DNA of 64,000 nt from Pseudomonas sp. EpS/L25 (GCF_001512295.1 NZ_LNUP01000016.1:62001-126000), one strand, 5' to 3'. Shown: positions 15,866 to 25,315, numbered from the stretch's first letter. The notes: generated by a model not told the origin, from the letters alone. A program made the numbers and translations.

Positions 15866-17224
15866 ATGTCCAATCTGCTGTTCGACGCCTACTTCACCAA
15901 CGCCGCGATGCGTGAGGTGTTCTGCGATCGGGGTCGACTGCAGGGCATGCTGGACTTCGAGGCGGCCCTGGCCCGTGCCGAGGCGGTGGTGGGGGTGATC
16001 CCGGCGACGGCGGTGGCGCCCATCGCCGCCGCCTGCCGCGCCGAGTTGTACGATGCCACCGAGCTGGCCCGCGCCGTAGTCAGCGCCGGCAATTCCGCCA
16101 TTCCGCTGGTCAAGGCCCTGGGCCGGCAGATCGCCGCCCGGGACCCCGAGGCCGAGCGCCATGTGCATCGCGGCGCCACCAGCCAGGACGCCATGGACAG
16201 CGGCCTGGTCCTGCAGATCCGCCAGGCGCTGGACCTGCTGGACAGCGATCTGGCCATTCTGGCCGATGCGCTCGCGATCCAGGCCGAGGATCACGCTGGC
16301 ACCGTGCTGGCCGGCCGCACCTGGCTGCAACACGCCACGCCCGTGACGCTCGGTATGAAGCTGGCCGGGGTGCTGGGCGCCATCACCCGGCATCGCCAGC
16401 GCCTGGCCGAACTGCGGCCGCGGGTGCTGGTGCTGCAATTTGGCGGTGCCTCGGGCAGCCTGGCGGCCCTGGGCGATCAGGCCCTGCCGGTGGCCGAGGC
16501 CCTGGCCCGGGAGCTGGCGCTGAGCCTGCCGGAGCAACCCTGGCACACCCAGCGCGATCGCCTGGTCGAGGTCGGCGCCTGGCTCGGCCTGGTGGCCGGC
16601 AGCCTGGGCAAGCTGGGGCGCGATCTGTCGCTGCTGATGCAGACCGAAGCCGCCGAGGTCTTCGAACCCTCGGCGCCGGGCAAGGGGGGGTCGTCCACCA
16701 TGCCGCACAAGCGCAATCCGGTGGGCGCGGCGGTGCTGATCGCCGCCGCCACCCGCGCGCCGGGTCTGGTCAGCACCCTGTTTTCCGCCATGCCCCAGGA
16801 GCACGAGCGCAGCCTGGGCCTCTGGCACGCCGAGTGGGAAACCCTGCCGGAGCTGTTCTGCCTGGTCTCCGGCGCCTTGCAGCAGGCCCAGGCCATCGTC
16901 GCCGGCCTGGAGGTCGATGCGGCGCGCATGCAGGTCAACCTGGAACTGACCCACGGCCTGGTGCTGGCCGAGGCGGTGAGCATCGCCCTGGCTGGGCGCC
17001 TGGGTCGCGAGGCTGCCCACCATCTGGTGGAACAGAGCTGCAAGCGCGCCGTCCAGGAGGGTCGCCACCTGCGCCAGGTGCTGGACGATACGCCGGAAGT
17101 GACCGCAGAACTCTCCAGCGCCGAGCTGGATCGCCTGCTGGACCCCGCCCATTACCAGGGCCAGGCCCGGGCCTGGGTGGCCCGCGCCCTGGCCGAACAC
17201 CGCTCCCTGCTTGCCCATTCCTAA
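15866..17224 (+). CDS. pcaB: 3-carboxy-cis,cis-muconate cycloisomerase
   Basis: 452 residues of the fumarase/aspartase superfamily. The signature GGSSTMPHKRNPVGA (about 272-286) carries the mobile catalytic loop, and HRGATSQDAMDSG (about 99-111) is the second active-site segment. It lactonises beta-carboxymuconate, the product of protocatechuate 3,4-dioxygenase, to gamma-carboxymuconolactone. AAAAGGAG lies just before the ATG. The dioxygenase genes pcaGH are not in the window, so the pathway here is only the lower part. Confidence 0.93.
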   Translation: MSNLLFDAYFTNAAMREVFCDRGRLQGMLDFEAALARAEAVVGVIPATAVAPIAAACRAELYDATELARAVVSAGNSAIPLVKALGRQIAARDPEAERHVHRGATSQDAMDSGLVLQIRQALDLLDSDLAILADALAIQAEDHAGTVLAGRTWLQHATPVTLGMKLAGVLGAITRHRQRLAELRPRVLVLQFGGASGSLAALGDQALPVAEALARELALSLPEQPWHTQRDRLVEVGAWLGLVAGSLGKLGRDLSLLMQTEAAEVFEPSAPGKGGSSTMPHKRNPVGAAVLIAAATRAPGLVSTLFSAMPQEHERSLGLWHAEWETLPELFCLVSGALQQAQAIVAGLEVDAARMQVNLELTHGLVLAEAVSIALAGRLGREAAHHLVEQSCKRAVQEGRHLRQVLDDTPEVTAELSSAELDRLLDPAHYQGQARAWVARALAEHRSLLAHS

Positions 17225-17240
17225 ACAAGAGGACTGCCTG

Positions 17241-18029
17241 ATGCCCAGCGTACGTCTCGCCGATGGCGACCTGAACTACCGGCTGGAGGGCCCCGAAGGC
17301 GCCCCCGTGCTGATCCTGTCCAACTCCCTGGGCACCAACCTCGCCATGTGGGATGACCAGGCCGCCGCCTTCAGCGAAAGATTCCGCCTGCTGCGCTACG
17401 ACACCCGCGGCCACGGCGCCTCCCTGGTGACGCCCGGCCCCTATCGCATGGACCAGAATGGCCGTGACGTCCTGGCCCTTGCCGATGCCCTGGGCATCGA
17501 CCGATTTGCCTTCTGCGGCCTGTCCATGGGCGGTTCCATCGGCCAGTGGCTGGGCATCAACGCCCCCGAGCGGGTCACCCGCCTGGTGCTGTGCAACACC
17601 GGCGCCAAGATCGGCACCCCCGAGGTGTGGAACGGGCGCATCCAGACCGTCGAGGCCGGCGGCGAACAGGCCATGCGCGAGCTGCGCGATGCCTCCATCG
17701 GCCGCTGGTTCACCCCCGACTTCGCCAGTGCCGAGCCGGACAAGGTCGACCGCATCGTCGCCATGCTCGCCAGCACCCCGCCCCAGGGCTATGCCGCCAA
17801 CTGCGCAGCGGTGCGCGATGCCGACTTCCGCGAGGTGCTGGATGCCATCCGCGCCCCGACGCTGATCGTCGCCGGCAGTCACGACGCCGTGACCACCCCG
17901 GCCGACGGACGCTTCCTGCAGGAACGCATCCCCGGCGCCGAGTACGTCGAGTTTCCCGCCGCCCACCTGTCCAATGTGCAGATGGGCGCTGCCTTTACCC
18001 AGCGCGTGCTGGCCTTCCTCAGCGCCTGA
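17241..18029 (+). CDS. pcaD: 3-oxoadipate enol-lactone hydrolase
   Basis: 262 residues from ATG 17241 (AGAGGA upstream); an in-frame TTG at 17211 lies inside pcaB and is not used. Alpha/beta hydrolase fold: nucleophile elbow GLSMGG with S95, the YDTRGHGAS strand-loop, an aspartate in AGSHDAVT and a histidine in AAHLSN near the C-terminus. It hydrolyses beta-ketoadipate enol-lactone to beta-ketoadipate, the PcaR inducer. It lies 16 bp after pcaB and 11 bp before pcaC. Confidence 0.93.
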   Translation: MPSVRLADGDLNYRLEGPEGAPVLILSNSLGTNLAMWDDQAAAFSERFRLLRYDTRGHGASLVTPGPYRMDQNGRDVLALADALGIDRFAFCGLSMGGSIGQWLGINAPERVTRLVLCNTGAKIGTPEVWNGRIQTVEAGGEQAMRELRDASIGRWFTPDFASAEPDKVDRIVAMLASTPPQGYAANCAAVRDADFREVLDAIRAPTLIVAGSHDAVTTPADGRFLQERIPGAEYVEFPAAHLSNVQMGAAFTQRVLAFLSA

Positions 18030-18040
18030 AGGAGTCGATC

Positions 18041-18436
18041 TTGGACGAAAGAGAACGTTATGAAGCCGGCATGCAGGTCCGCCGCGCAGTGCTGGGCGAC
18101 GCCCATGTCGATCGCAGCCTGGAAAAGCTGACGCCCTTCAACGAAGAATTCCAGGAGATGATCACCCGCCATGCCTGGGGCGACATCTGGACCCGCCCGG
18201 GCCTGCCGCGGCACACCCGCAGCCTGATCACCATCGCCATGCTGATCGGCATGAACCGCGAAGGCGAACTGCGCCTGCACCTGCGCGCGGCGCGCAACAA
18301 CGGGGTGACGCGGGAGGAACTCAAGGAGGTGATCATGCAGAGCGCCATCTACTGCGGCATCCCGGCGGCCAATGCCACCTTCCATCTGGCGGAGGCGGTG
18401 TGGGATGAGTTGGGGGTGGAATCTTTGGAGGGGTGA
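18041..18436 (+). CDS. pcaC: 4-carboxymuconolactone decarboxylase
   Basis: 131 residues from a TTG start with AAGGAG 6 bases upstream; the protein begins MDERERYEAGMQVRRAVLG, the conserved PcaC N-terminus, which settles this start. The RHAWGDIWTRPGL and HLRAARNNGVTREELKE segments are diagnostic of the CMD family. It decarboxylates gamma-carboxymuconolactone to the enol-lactone used by PcaD. Last gene of the pcaTBDC block; a large palindromic element begins 62 bp downstream. Confidence 0.92.
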   Translation: MDERERYEAGMQVRRAVLGDAHVDRSLEKLTPFNEEFQEMITRHAWGDIWTRPGLPRHTRSLITIAMLIGMNREGELRLHLRAARNNGVTREELKEVIMQSAIYCGIPAANATFHLAEAVWDELGVESLEG

Positions 18437-18498
18437 GTTTTCCCCTTTGGATGACGCCCGCCGGGTTGGATTTGGTGGGCGTTATTGGTTTTGGGGAC

Positions 18499-19369
18499 GT
18501 AGGTTGGCGCTGAGCGTTAGCGAAGCCCAACGTTGCAGGGCTTCATTCTGCACCTTGGCGTGGGTGCCTCGGCTGGTTATCAAGCGCTTTGATGGTTTTT
18601 GTTTCGCCCACCCGGGCGAGTCACTTTTTTCAATCGCGAAAAAAGTAAGCAAAAACGCTTGCCCCACGTTTCGGCCCTTCGCTGCGCTCCGGGTCCCCTC
18701 GCTCCGGTGCCGCTCCAGGGGCACGGCACGAAGGGGCTTCCTGCCCCTCGCGCCTTGCTCGGCGTCCTGCCTCGCATCCCCCTCCGCGACACCTTCACTC
18801 GGCCTCACTGACGGGGCGGGGCGCCAGCCTGAGGCTTAGGTGTCTAAAGGTTTGTAGCGTGGAAAACCGCGTAGCGTTTTCCACTGGAGGGTACCGACAC
18901 TATCAGTGGACAAGGCTTCGCCGTTGTCCACGCTACGGGCCGCCGACGTCTCTTCAACCGAAACTTTCAGGCTGGCGAAACCGCCCCGTTCAGGAGGGCG
19001 AACGCCAGTGTCGTGGAGGGGGCGAGCCGCATGGATGCGGCGAGAGGCCTAACGGGCCATGGACGGACCGTGTAGGCCGACCCCGGAACGGCGCTGGCGT
19101 GAGCGAAACGTAGCGAAGCGGAGTAACAGCCGCAGGCTGGCCCGAAGGGTGAGCGAAGCGAATCACCCGGAGCGAAGCGGAAGGCCGGATGGTCGGGGCA
19201 AGCGGTTTTGGTTACTTTTGTCCGGGGCGCGCAGCCGCGACTGGCAAAAGTGACTCGCCCGGGTGGGCGAAACAAAAAGTGCCAGCAAAACTCGATAAAC
19301 AGCTAGGGCACCAATAAGCCTTGGTACTGGCTCCGCCTGGTTAGGCTTCGCTCGCGCTCAATCCACACT
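18499..19369. repeat. Large nested palindromic noncoding element, copy A (~870 bp)
   Basis: The ends are inverted copies of a ~30-bp sequence (left end contains GCGTTAGCGAAGCCCAAC). Inside, each arm has TTTCGCCCxxCCGGGCGAGTCACTTTT, then a stem of variable sequence and AAAAGTAAGC (left stem 18623-18646, right 19214-19251). The centre (18854-18936) is a double hairpin. Copy B at 45939-46780 has the same layout. It carries no transposase gene; open frames inside lack ribosome-binding sites and do not match between copies. It fills most of the 1069-bp gap between convergent pcaC and the beta-propeller gene. Confidence 0.85.
18854..18936. repeat. Central double hairpin of element A
   Basis: GTAGCGTGGA and TCCACGCTAC close an 83-bp segment holding two internal hairpins: GTGGAAAAC...GTTTTCCAC-type and GTGGACAA...TTGTCCAC. 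The same 83-bp segment is at 46354-46436, and single hairpins of this type occur alone at 27878 and 53922. Confidence 0.85.
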
Positions 19370-19385
19370 CGGAAATCACGCCTTT

Positions 19386-19449
19386 ATCGCGGCCATGGGC
19401 CGCTCCTACAGCAGCCGGATACCCTGTAGGAGCGGCCCATGGCCGCGAT
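19386..19449. repeat. REPIN-like inverted repeat, copy 2
   Basis: 25-bp arms identical to those of copy 1 around a 14-base loop of different sequence; pairing extends by two further A:T pairs on each side. It lies 56 bp downstream of the convergent beta-propeller gene's stop. Confidence 0.9.
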
Positions 19450-19505
19450 AAGACAGTTGGTCCTACGAAAGCAACCCCCAGCCCAAGCCAGGGGCTACGC
19501 GCCTC

Positions 19506-20912
19506 TTACTTCGCCACTACCCGCGTAATCCGATCCCCCTCGGCATCATCCTGCCCCTTGGCCTTGTTGACCGCGTAGACCACGCCCTTGGCATCCACCA
19601 CCGCATGATTGGGGTAGGTGCCCAGCTCCAGGTTGGCCTTGATGGTGCCATCCGGGTCGACCACGGTCAGGGTGCCGGCGCCGCGGTTGGTGACGTAGGC
19701 CAGGCGCTTGACCGGGTCGAAGACCACGCTCAGGGCCCCGGCGCCGGTGGTGACGTTGTGCAGGGTCTGGCCGGTCTTGGCGTCGACGATCAGCAGGTTG
19801 TCGCTGCCCTGGGCGGTGATGAGCAGGCGGTCGGTCTGGGGATCGTAGGCCACGTTCATGGCGGTCTTGGCGCCCTGGATCGGGAAGACCTTCTCGACGG
19901 TCTCGGTCTTGGCGTCGATCACCGCGGCTTCGTTGGTCTTCAGGCTGACGGCGTAGAGCTTGTGCACCGCCGGGTCCAGGTGCAGGCCGACCACGGCGAA
20001 CCGCTCGCCGCGCACGCCCGATTCGATGGTGATGTGCTTGCGCACGGCCGGGTTCTTGGCGTCGAAGCTGATGATGTCCGGAGTCATGGCCGCCGAGGCG
20101 AAGGCGCGGTCGAGCTTCTCGTCGACCACCACGGTGTGGGCATGGGGCACGAGGCCGGGCGCGAATTGCTTGACCAGGCCCAGGTCGCTCTGGCGATAGA
20201 CCGCCACGGTGTTCTGCCGGGTATTGGTGGTCCAGACGGTGCCGTTGCGATCATCCACGCCCACGCCATAGACGGCATAGACACCGGCGTCTTCGCCGGG
20301 TGCTGCGGCCGGGGTCACCTGGCGTTCGATGGCCAGGTCCTTGGGATCGAGCTTGAGCAGTTGCGAGACCTTGACCGGCGGACGGCCCACGGCGGAGGTG
20401 ACGAAGAGGGCGCCGGTCTTGGCGCTGATGTCCACCTGGTAGAGGCCGGGGACCAATTTGACCGTGGTGAGACGGTAGGCGTCGGCGCCGGACAGCGGCA
20501 CCACCGGAGAGACCTTGAGCGGGAAGACCGCGGCGCCCGAAGGCTGGGCGGTGTTGACCACGATGGGGTGCTGGCCGGGCGCGGCGTCTTCGGGGACGCG
20601 GATGGTCGCCTTGAAGTTGCCCTGGGCGTCGGCCACGTAGGCGGCGTCGGGGTTGAGCGCCACACCGCCGCGGGACAGGGTGATCTGCTGGCCGGGCTTG
20701 AAGCCGTGGCCTTCCAGCGTCACCTCGCTGCCCGCGAGGATGGCGGTGCCGGTGACGGGGCTGGCCTTGATCTCACCGCGGTAGTCCGGATCGGGAGCGT
20801 CGAAGCTGGAGCGCGCCTGGACGGTTTGCCCGCCCAGCGCTAGCAGGGCGGCCAGCAGGGTGACGGAAAAGACGCGCCGGCCCTTGGCCGAAGACGCTGG
20901 AGCGATGTTCAT
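19506..20912 (-). CDS. Exported YVTN/YncE-type beta-propeller protein
   Basis: 468 residues; AAGGA precedes the ATG. A signal peptide (VFSVTLLAALLALGGQTVQA) ends near residue 33. Residues ~50-130 look like an immunoglobulin-like domain (GSEVTLEGHGFKPGQQITLS). From ~150 onward there are repeated blade strands such as LYAVSLKTNEAAVIDAKTE, LLITAQGSDNLLIVDAKTG and AYVTNRGAGTLTVVDPDG, typical of YVTN/YncE seven-bladed propellers. It is probably periplasmic. The ligand and function are unknown. It is a monocistronic gene with repeats downstream. Confidence 0.8.
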   Translation of the reverse strand: MNIAPASSAKGRRVFSVTLLAALLALGGQTVQARSSFDAPDPDYRGEIKASPVTGTAILAGSEVTLEGHGFKPGQQITLSRGGVALNPDAAYVADAQGNFKATIRVPEDAAPGQHPIVVNTAQPSGAAVFPLKVSPVVPLSGADAYRLTTVKLVPGLYQVDISAKTGALFVTSAVGRPPVKVSQLLKLDPKDLAIERQVTPAAAPGEDAGVYAVYGVGVDDRNGTVWTTNTRQNTVAVYRQSDLGLVKQFAPGLVPHAHTVVVDEKLDRAFASAAMTPDIISFDAKNPAVRKHITIESGVRGERFAVVGLHLDPAVHKLYAVSLKTNEAAVIDAKTETVEKVFPIQGAKTAMNVAYDPQTDRLLITAQGSDNLLIVDAKTGQTLHNVTTGAGALSVVFDPVKRLAYVTNRGAGTLTVVDPDGTIKANLELGTYPNHAVVDAKGVVYAVNKAKGQDDAEGDRITRVVAK

Positions 20913-21031
20913 CAGGGATTCCTTGTAGCGGCGATCAAGATACCCGCGCCAGAGCGCCGGGCAGCGGAGGCCCTCCTGGGCTAGGCCATGTTAAGGCGAA
21001 AGCGAAATACTTGCATTTAGATTTGCAGATT

Positions 21032-21556
21032 TTACGCGTGGTCGCTGTCCGGGGTATCGAGGTTGCGCTGCATCAGGCAGGCGCCGGCGCCATAGCCGGC
21101 CAGTTTGGCCTGGAGTACGGCGTCGGCGGGGACCGGACGATACTGATGGCGCTGCCAGTAGCCGATGGCGCCGGGCAGGGACACCAGGCGAGCGCGGGAC
21201 AGGCGGGCGCGGCGCGCCTGGCCCTGGGCATGGCGATAGAGGCGCCCAGCCACCCCCAGGCCCTGGGCGTCGGGATGCACCGCGCAGTCGTGCAGGAACC
21301 AGGTCGAGGCCTGCTCGGGCAGCCGTTCCAGGCGGGCGGCGAGTACCGGTGGCAGGCCGTCATCCCAGGGATAGCCGATCAGATAGCCTTGCAGCCGCTC
21401 CCGGACGTCGAGGGCGGCCCAGCAGTGCTCGGGCGCGAGGGCCAGGCGATTGGCGTAGAAGCCGTGGTCTTCGAGCAGCTCGGCAGGGTAGTTGGCTGCC
21501 TGGATGTCGAGGACGGTCGGGATGTCGGCGGGGCGCAGCGGGCGTATCGAGGGCAT
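21032..21556 (-). CDS. GNAT-family N-acetyltransferase
   Basis: 174 residues. The N-terminal IRPLRPADIPTVLDIQ is the usual GNAT opening, and VHPDAQGLGVAGRLYRHA contains the acetyl-CoA pyrophosphate loop Q-x-x-G-x-A/G. The C-terminal part GYWQRHQYRPVPA fits the motif B region (YxxxGF-like). It should acetylate an amine on a small molecule or protein; the substrate is not predictable. It sits 210 bp downstream of pqqE on the same strand, and I see no reason to assign it to PQQ synthesis. Confidence 0.8.
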   Translation of the reverse strand: MPSIRPLRPADIPTVLDIQAANYPAELLEDHGFYANRLALAPEHCWAALDVRERLQGYLIGYPWDDGLPPVLAARLERLPEQASTWFLHDCAVHPDAQGLGVAGRLYRHAQGQARRARLSRARLVSLPGAIGYWQRHQYRPVPADAVLQAKLAGYGAGACLMQRNLDTPDSDHA

Positions 21557-21766
21557 GACGACAGGGGGAAAAGGTCCGGTCGGGCAGTATGGTCACTGCC
21601 CGACCGGGAGGCAAATGCCTCGGAGCCTTGGGTAATGAATCCCGTCGGCAAGACTGCGCCTGGGCGGTCAAGGACGGGGTTCCGGCGACGACCTTGGCGT
21701 GCCTGGCTGCGCCCTCTGGCACGGGGGTTACCTCGCGCGCGTGGCGCCTAACGGCGTACCTGTGAC

Positions 21767-22918
21767 TCAGGCCTTGGCGATCAGCCGCGAGTTGCGGGCG
21801 TTGCGAAATTGCAGGTCTTCGATGCCCTGGGTGGTGGTCTCGGCTTCGGCGCGGGCGGCGAGGATGAGGTCGTGGTGCGGGGACTTGGCGCAGACCGGGT
21901 CGGCGTTGCGCGCATCGCCGGTGAGCATGAAGGCCTGGCAGCGGCAGCCGCCGTAGTCCTTTTCCTTCTCGTCGCAGGAACGGCAGGGCTCGGGCATCCA
22001 GTCGTAGCCGCGGTAGACGTTGAAGCCGAAGGAGTCGTACCAGATGTGCCGCAGGTCCTGCTCCTTCACGTTGGGGAAGGCGATGGGCATCTGCCGGGCG
22101 CCGTGGCAGGGCAGGGCGGTGCCGTCCGGCGTGATGGTCAGGAACAGCTTGCCCCAGCCGTCCATGCAGGCCTTGGGGCGCTCCTCGTAGTAGTCCGGGG
22201 TGACGAAGATCAGCTTGCAAGGATGATCCTCGGCCTTGAGCCGGGCGCGGTATTCATTGGTGATGCGCTCGGCGCGCTCCAGCTGGGCCTTGGTGGGCAA
22301 CAGGCCGGCACGGTTGCGCTCGGCCCAGCCATAGAACTGGCAGGTGGCGAGTTCGACGAAGTCGGCGTCCAGCGCCAGGCAGAGGTCGATGATCTGGTCG
22401 ATGCGATCGATGTTGTGCCGGTGGGTGACGAAGTTGAGCACCATGGGATAGCCATGGGCTTTCACTGCCTTGGCCATGGCCAGCTTCTGGGCGAAGGCCT
22501 TCTGGGAGCCGGCCAGCAGGTCGTTCACCTGGGCATCGCTGGCCTGGAAGCTGATCTGGATATGGTCCAGCCCAGCCTGCTGGAATTCGGCGATGCGCGC
22601 CTCGGTCAGGCCGATGCCGGAGGTGATGAGGTTGGTGTAGTAGCCCAGCCGGCGCGCCTCGCGGATCAGCTCGGCGAGGTCCTGGCGCACCAGGGGTTCG
22701 CCCCCGGAGAAGCCGATCTGGGCGGCGCCCATCTCCCGCGCCTCGGCCATGACCTTGAACCACTGTGCGGTGGTCAGCTCGCGGCCCTGGGCGGCGAAGT
22801 CCAGGGGATTGGAGCAATAGGGGCACTGCAGCGGGCAGCGATAGGTGACCTCGGCCAGCAGCCACAGCGGCAGGCCGACATTGTGCTTGGTTACCACCGG
22901 CGGCTGCGGGAGTTGCAT
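21767..22918 (-). CDS. pqqE: PQQ biosynthesis radical SAM enzyme
   Basis: 383 residues from ATG 22918, chosen because GGAG sits 6 bases upstream and the length fits PqqE; the frame stays open to 23062, but that stretch is repeat DNA. The radical-SAM motif C28-x3-C32-x2-C35 ([15 protein letters not shown]) binds the 4Fe-4S cluster, and the C-terminal SPASM cysteines ([19 protein letters not shown]) bind the auxiliary clusters. With PqqD it cross-links Glu and Tyr of PqqA, the first step of PQQ formation. Normally pqqD and pqqE touch or overlap; here 147 bp separate them. Confidence 0.93.
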   Translation of the reverse strand: MQLPQPPVVTKHNVGLPLWLLAEVTYRCPLQCPYCSNPLDFAAQGRELTTAQWFKVMAEAREMGAAQIGFSGGEPLVRQDLAELIREARRLGYYTNLITSGIGLTEARIAEFQQAGLDHIQISFQASDAQVNDLLAGSQKAFAQKLAMAKAVKAHGYPMVLNFVTHRHNIDRIDQIIDLCLALDADFVELATCQFYGWAERNRAGLLPTKAQLERAERITNEYRARLKAEDHPCKLIFVTPDYYEERPKACMDGWGKLFLTITPDGTALPCHGARQMPIAFPNVKEQDLRHIWYDSFGFNVYRGYDWMPEPCRSCDEKEKDYGGCRCQAFMLTGDARNADPVCAKSPHHDLILAARAEAETTTQGIEDLQFRNARNSRLIAKA

Positions 22919-22932
22919 GGGCACTCCAGGCA

Positions 22933-23060
22933 GTTGAGAAGTGCCTGCGCTCGGTGATGCTGCGTTAGAAACCTGCTCGGAATGCTCATTTACCATTTGC
23001 AAACTCCGCTTCCTCGCTGGTTTCTGCCTTGCCTGACCTTCGCTCGGCGACTTCTCAAAC
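22933..23060. repeat. Repeat element inserted at the pqqD-pqqE junction
   Basis: GTTGAGAAGT (22933-22942) and ACTTCTCAAAC (23050-23060) form imperfect ends. The core GGAATGCTCATTTACCA (22979-22995), followed by an AAACT and GCTTCCTC, is shared with the 240-bp element at 48332-48571. It is free of stops in the pqqE frame, so a longer PqqE reading from 23062 is possible but unlikely. Confidence 0.7.
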
Positions 23061-23065
23061 AAGGC

Positions 23066-23341
23066 TTAGCCGAGTAGGAGCCAGTGCTCTGCACGAGCGA
23101 CCTCCATGAATTGTTCGACGTCGTCGCCCAGTTCGGGGACGCCGGGGAAGCGTTCGTCGAGGACGGCGATGATGGCCGCCACGTCGCGCTGGCCGTCGAT
23201 CAGCCCGCCGATGGCGGCGGCGCTGTCGTTGAGCTTGATCATGCCCTCGGGATAGAGCAGCACATGGGCGTCCTGCGCCGGCTCGAACTGGAAGCGGTAG
23301 CCGGGGCGCCAGCGCGGCACCTGGGTACGGTCGAAGCTCAT
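23066..23341 (-). CDS. pqqD: PQQ biosynthesis peptide chaperone
   Basis: 91 residues, the normal PqqD size. The sequence [20 protein letters not shown], the [15 protein letters not shown] strand pair and the helical [11 protein letters not shown] are diagnostic. PqqD binds the PqqA precursor and presents it to PqqE in the cytoplasm. Its ATG overlaps the pqqC stop (TCAT on the plus strand at 23338-23341). Unusually, the coupling to pqqE is broken by a 128-bp repeat. Confidence 0.94.
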   Translation of the reverse strand: MSFDRTQVPRWRPGYRFQFEPAQDAHVLLYPEGMIKLNDSAAAIGGLIDGQRDVAAIIAVLDERFPGVPELGDDVEQFMEVARAEHWLLLG

Positions 23342-24087
23342 AGGTCGATTCCTCGGTGCCAGCGGCGCTCGGCGGTGATGCTGTGATAGGGCGGGCGGTG
23401 CAGTTCGTAGGCCATGCTCATGGCGTCGAGCATGGTCCAGAGGATGTCCAGCTTGAACTGCAGGATCTCCAGCATGCGCTGCTGGGATTCCCAGGTGGTG
23501 TAGTGCTGCAGGGTGATCTGCAGGCCGTGCTCGACGTCGCGGCGGGCCTGGCCCAGGCGGGTGCGGAAGTACTCGTAGCCGGCCGGATCGATCCAGGGAT
23601 AGTGCTGCGGCCAGGCGTCCAGGCGCGACTGGTGGATCTGCGGCGCGAAGAGCTCGGTCAGGGAGCTGCTGGCAGCTTCCTGCCAGGAGGCGCGGCGGGC
23701 GAAGTTGACATAGGCGTCCACCGCGAAGCGCACCCCCGGCAGCACCAGTTCCTGGGAGAGCACCTGCTCGCGGTCCAGACCGGTGGCCTCGGCCAGGCGC
23801 AGCCAGGCCTCGATGCCACCTTCGCTGCCGGGCTCGCCGTCGTGGTCGAGGATGCGCTGCACCCATTCGCGACGGATCTCGCGGTCCGGGCAGTTGGCCA
23901 GGATGGCGGCGTCCTTGAGCGGGATGTTGACCTGATAGTAGAAGCGGTTGGCCACCCAGCCCTGGATCTGCTCGCGGCTGGCGCGACCCTGGTACATGGC
24001 CACGTGATAGGGGTGGTGGATGTGGTAGAGCTCGCCCTTGGCGCGCAGGGCGGCTTCGAATTCGGCGGGGGTGAGGGCGTTGGGCAT
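23338..24087 (-). CDS. pqqC: Pyrroloquinoline-quinone synthase
   Basis: 249 residues, standard length. It shows [14 protein letters not shown] and [20 protein letters not shown] in the active-site helices and [13 protein letters not shown], all conserved in PqqC. It carries out the final ring closure and eight-electron oxidation of AHQQ to PQQ without a metal or cofactor. It lies 5 bp downstream of pqqB and overlaps pqqD. Confidence 0.95.
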   Translation of the reverse strand: MPNALTPAEFEAALRAKGELYHIHHPYHVAMYQGRASREQIQGWVANRFYYQVNIPLKDAAILANCPDREIRREWVQRILDHDGEPGSEGGIEAWLRLAEATGLDREQVLSQELVLPGVRFAVDAYVNFARRASWQEAASSSLTELFAPQIHQSRLDAWPQHYPWIDPAGYEYFRTRLGQARRDVEHGLQITLQHYTTWESQQRMLEILQFKLDILWTMLDAMSMAYELHRPPYHSITAERRWHRGIDL

Positions 24088-24092
24088 GGCGT

Positions 24093-25004
24093 TCACAACT
24101 CGATGGACATCCCGTCCCAGGCGACTTCCACGTTCTGGCGCGCGAGGATGGCGCGCTCGGGGGAGTCTTCGTCCAGGATCGGATTGGTGTTGTTGATGTG
24201 GATCAGCACCTTGCGCTGGCGCGCGAAGCCGGCCAGCACCTCCAGCATGCCGCCGGGACCGCTCTGCGGCAGGTGGCCCATCTCGGTGCCGGTACGGGTG
24301 CCCACGCCGCGACGCTGCATCTCGTCGTCGGTCCAGAGGGTGCCGTCCACCAGCAGGCAGTCGGCCTGGCCCATCAGCTCCAGCAGGGCGGCATCCGGCT
24401 GGCCGAGGCCCGGGGCATAGAACAGCTTGCCGCCGGTGCGCCGGTCGTGGACCAGCAGGCCCAGGTTGTCGCCCGGGTGCGGATCGTGGCGATGGGGCGA
24501 ATAGGGCGGCGCGGCGCTGCGCAGCGGGAAGGGCGTGAATTCCAGGTTCGGGCAGGCCGGGATGGTGAAGCTGCCGCTCAGGGCGATGGGCTGCCAGCTG
24601 AGCCCGCCGTTCCAGTGTTCGAGCATGTTGAACAGCGGAAAGCCGGTGGTGAGGTCCTGATGGACCATCTCGGTGCACCAGACCTCGTGGGGGCAGCCTT
24701 CGCGCAGGCTGAGCAGGCCGGTGGTGTGGTCGATCTGGCTGTCCAGCAGGACGATGGCGCGGATGCCGGTGTCACGCAGGGCCCGCGCCGGTTGCAGCGG
24801 GGCGAAGCCGGCCAGCTGGGCGCGGATGTCGGGCGAGGCGTTGCACAGGATCCAGTTCACCCCGTCGTCGGACAGGGCGATGGAGGACTGGGTACGGGCC
24901 TGGGCCCTGAGGGTGCCCCTGCGGAAGCCGTCGCAATTGACGCAATTGCAGTTCCACTGGGGAAAGCCACCGCCGGCGGCGGAGCCGAGAATCTGGATAT
25001 GCAT
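24093..25004 (-). CDS. pqqB: PQQ biosynthesis metallo-beta-lactamase-fold protein
   Basis: 303 residues. It opens [19 protein letters not shown] with the conserved CNCxNC cysteines ([10 protein letters not shown]), then has [16 protein letters not shown] in place of the canonical HxHxDH metal motif, as usual for PqqB, and ends with HINNTNPIL. It is thought to hydroxylate the tyrosine of the PqqA-derived intermediate. It follows pqqA, from which it is separated by an attenuator-like hairpin. Confidence 0.95.
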   Translation of the reverse strand: MHIQILGSAAGGGFPQWNCNCVNCDGFRRGTLRAQARTQSSIALSDDGVNWILCNASPDIRAQLAGFAPLQPARALRDTGIRAIVLLDSQIDHTTGLLSLREGCPHEVWCTEMVHQDLTTGFPLFNMLEHWNGGLSWQPIALSGSFTIPACPNLEFTPFPLRSAAPPYSPHRHDPHPGDNLGLLVHDRRTGGKLFYAPGLGQPDAALLELMGQADCLLVDGTLWTDDEMQRRGVGTRTGTEMGHLPQSGPGGMLEVLAGFARQRKVLIHINNTNPILDEDSPERAILARQNVEVAWDGMSIEL

Positions 25005-25022
25005 GGGAAAGGCTAGACCTGG

Positions 25023-25050
25023 AAAAAGTACGCCCCGGCGAACCGGGGCG
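25023..25050 (-). terminator. Attenuator-like hairpin between pqqA and pqqB
   Basis: CGCCCCGG and CCGGGGCG (25031-25050) pair across four bases and are followed on the minus strand by a T-run (25023-25027). Lying 10 bp after the pqqA stop and 18 bp before pqqB, it would let much more pqqA than pqqBCDE message accumulate. Confidence 0.7.
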
Positions 25051-25059
25051 TGGGGCGCA

Positions 25060-25131
25060 TCAACGGTTGGCGAAGTACATGGTGACTTCGAAGCCGATGC
25101 GCAGGTCAGTGTAAGCAGGCTTGGTCCACAT
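25060..25131 (-). CDS. pqqA: PQQ precursor peptide
   Basis: A 23-residue peptide, too short for routine gene finding. It begins [20 protein letters not shown] and contains the E15-V-T-M-Y19 motif whose Glu and Tyr side chains become PQQ. GGAG lies in good position before the ATG. It is first cross-linked by PqqE/PqqD, then cut out, perhaps by PqqF. It is encoded directly upstream of pqqB in the standard pqqF-A-B-C-D-E order. Confidence 0.97.
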
Positions 25132-25315
25132 GGGAGGTCTCCTCTTTTGACTGCGAAAGCCGGATGGATCCGGTCGCCGAGTTTAACAAATGTTGCCTAG
25201 CTAAGGGTTTTCGCCGCGACGAATCGTCGGCGGTCCGGCGGACATAACTGTCTTACCGATCCTGCAACAGATTGACCGCCCACAACGGCCCACGCTCCCG
25301 GGAAAGTGTTGAAAG

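Noticed and set aside
14549-17218. An 889-codon open frame antisense to pcaT and pcaB
   Set aside because: It is the low-stop mirror frame of high-GC genes, with composition dominated by Gln, Gly and His and no recognised domain; sense genes are certain.
18566-19253. Small open frames inside elements A and B
   Set aside because: They are not conserved between the two copies, have no ribosome-binding site and lie on palindromic DNA.
21557-21766. A gene between pqqE and the GNAT gene
   Set aside because: Only GC-rich chance frames are present; no start signal or known family.
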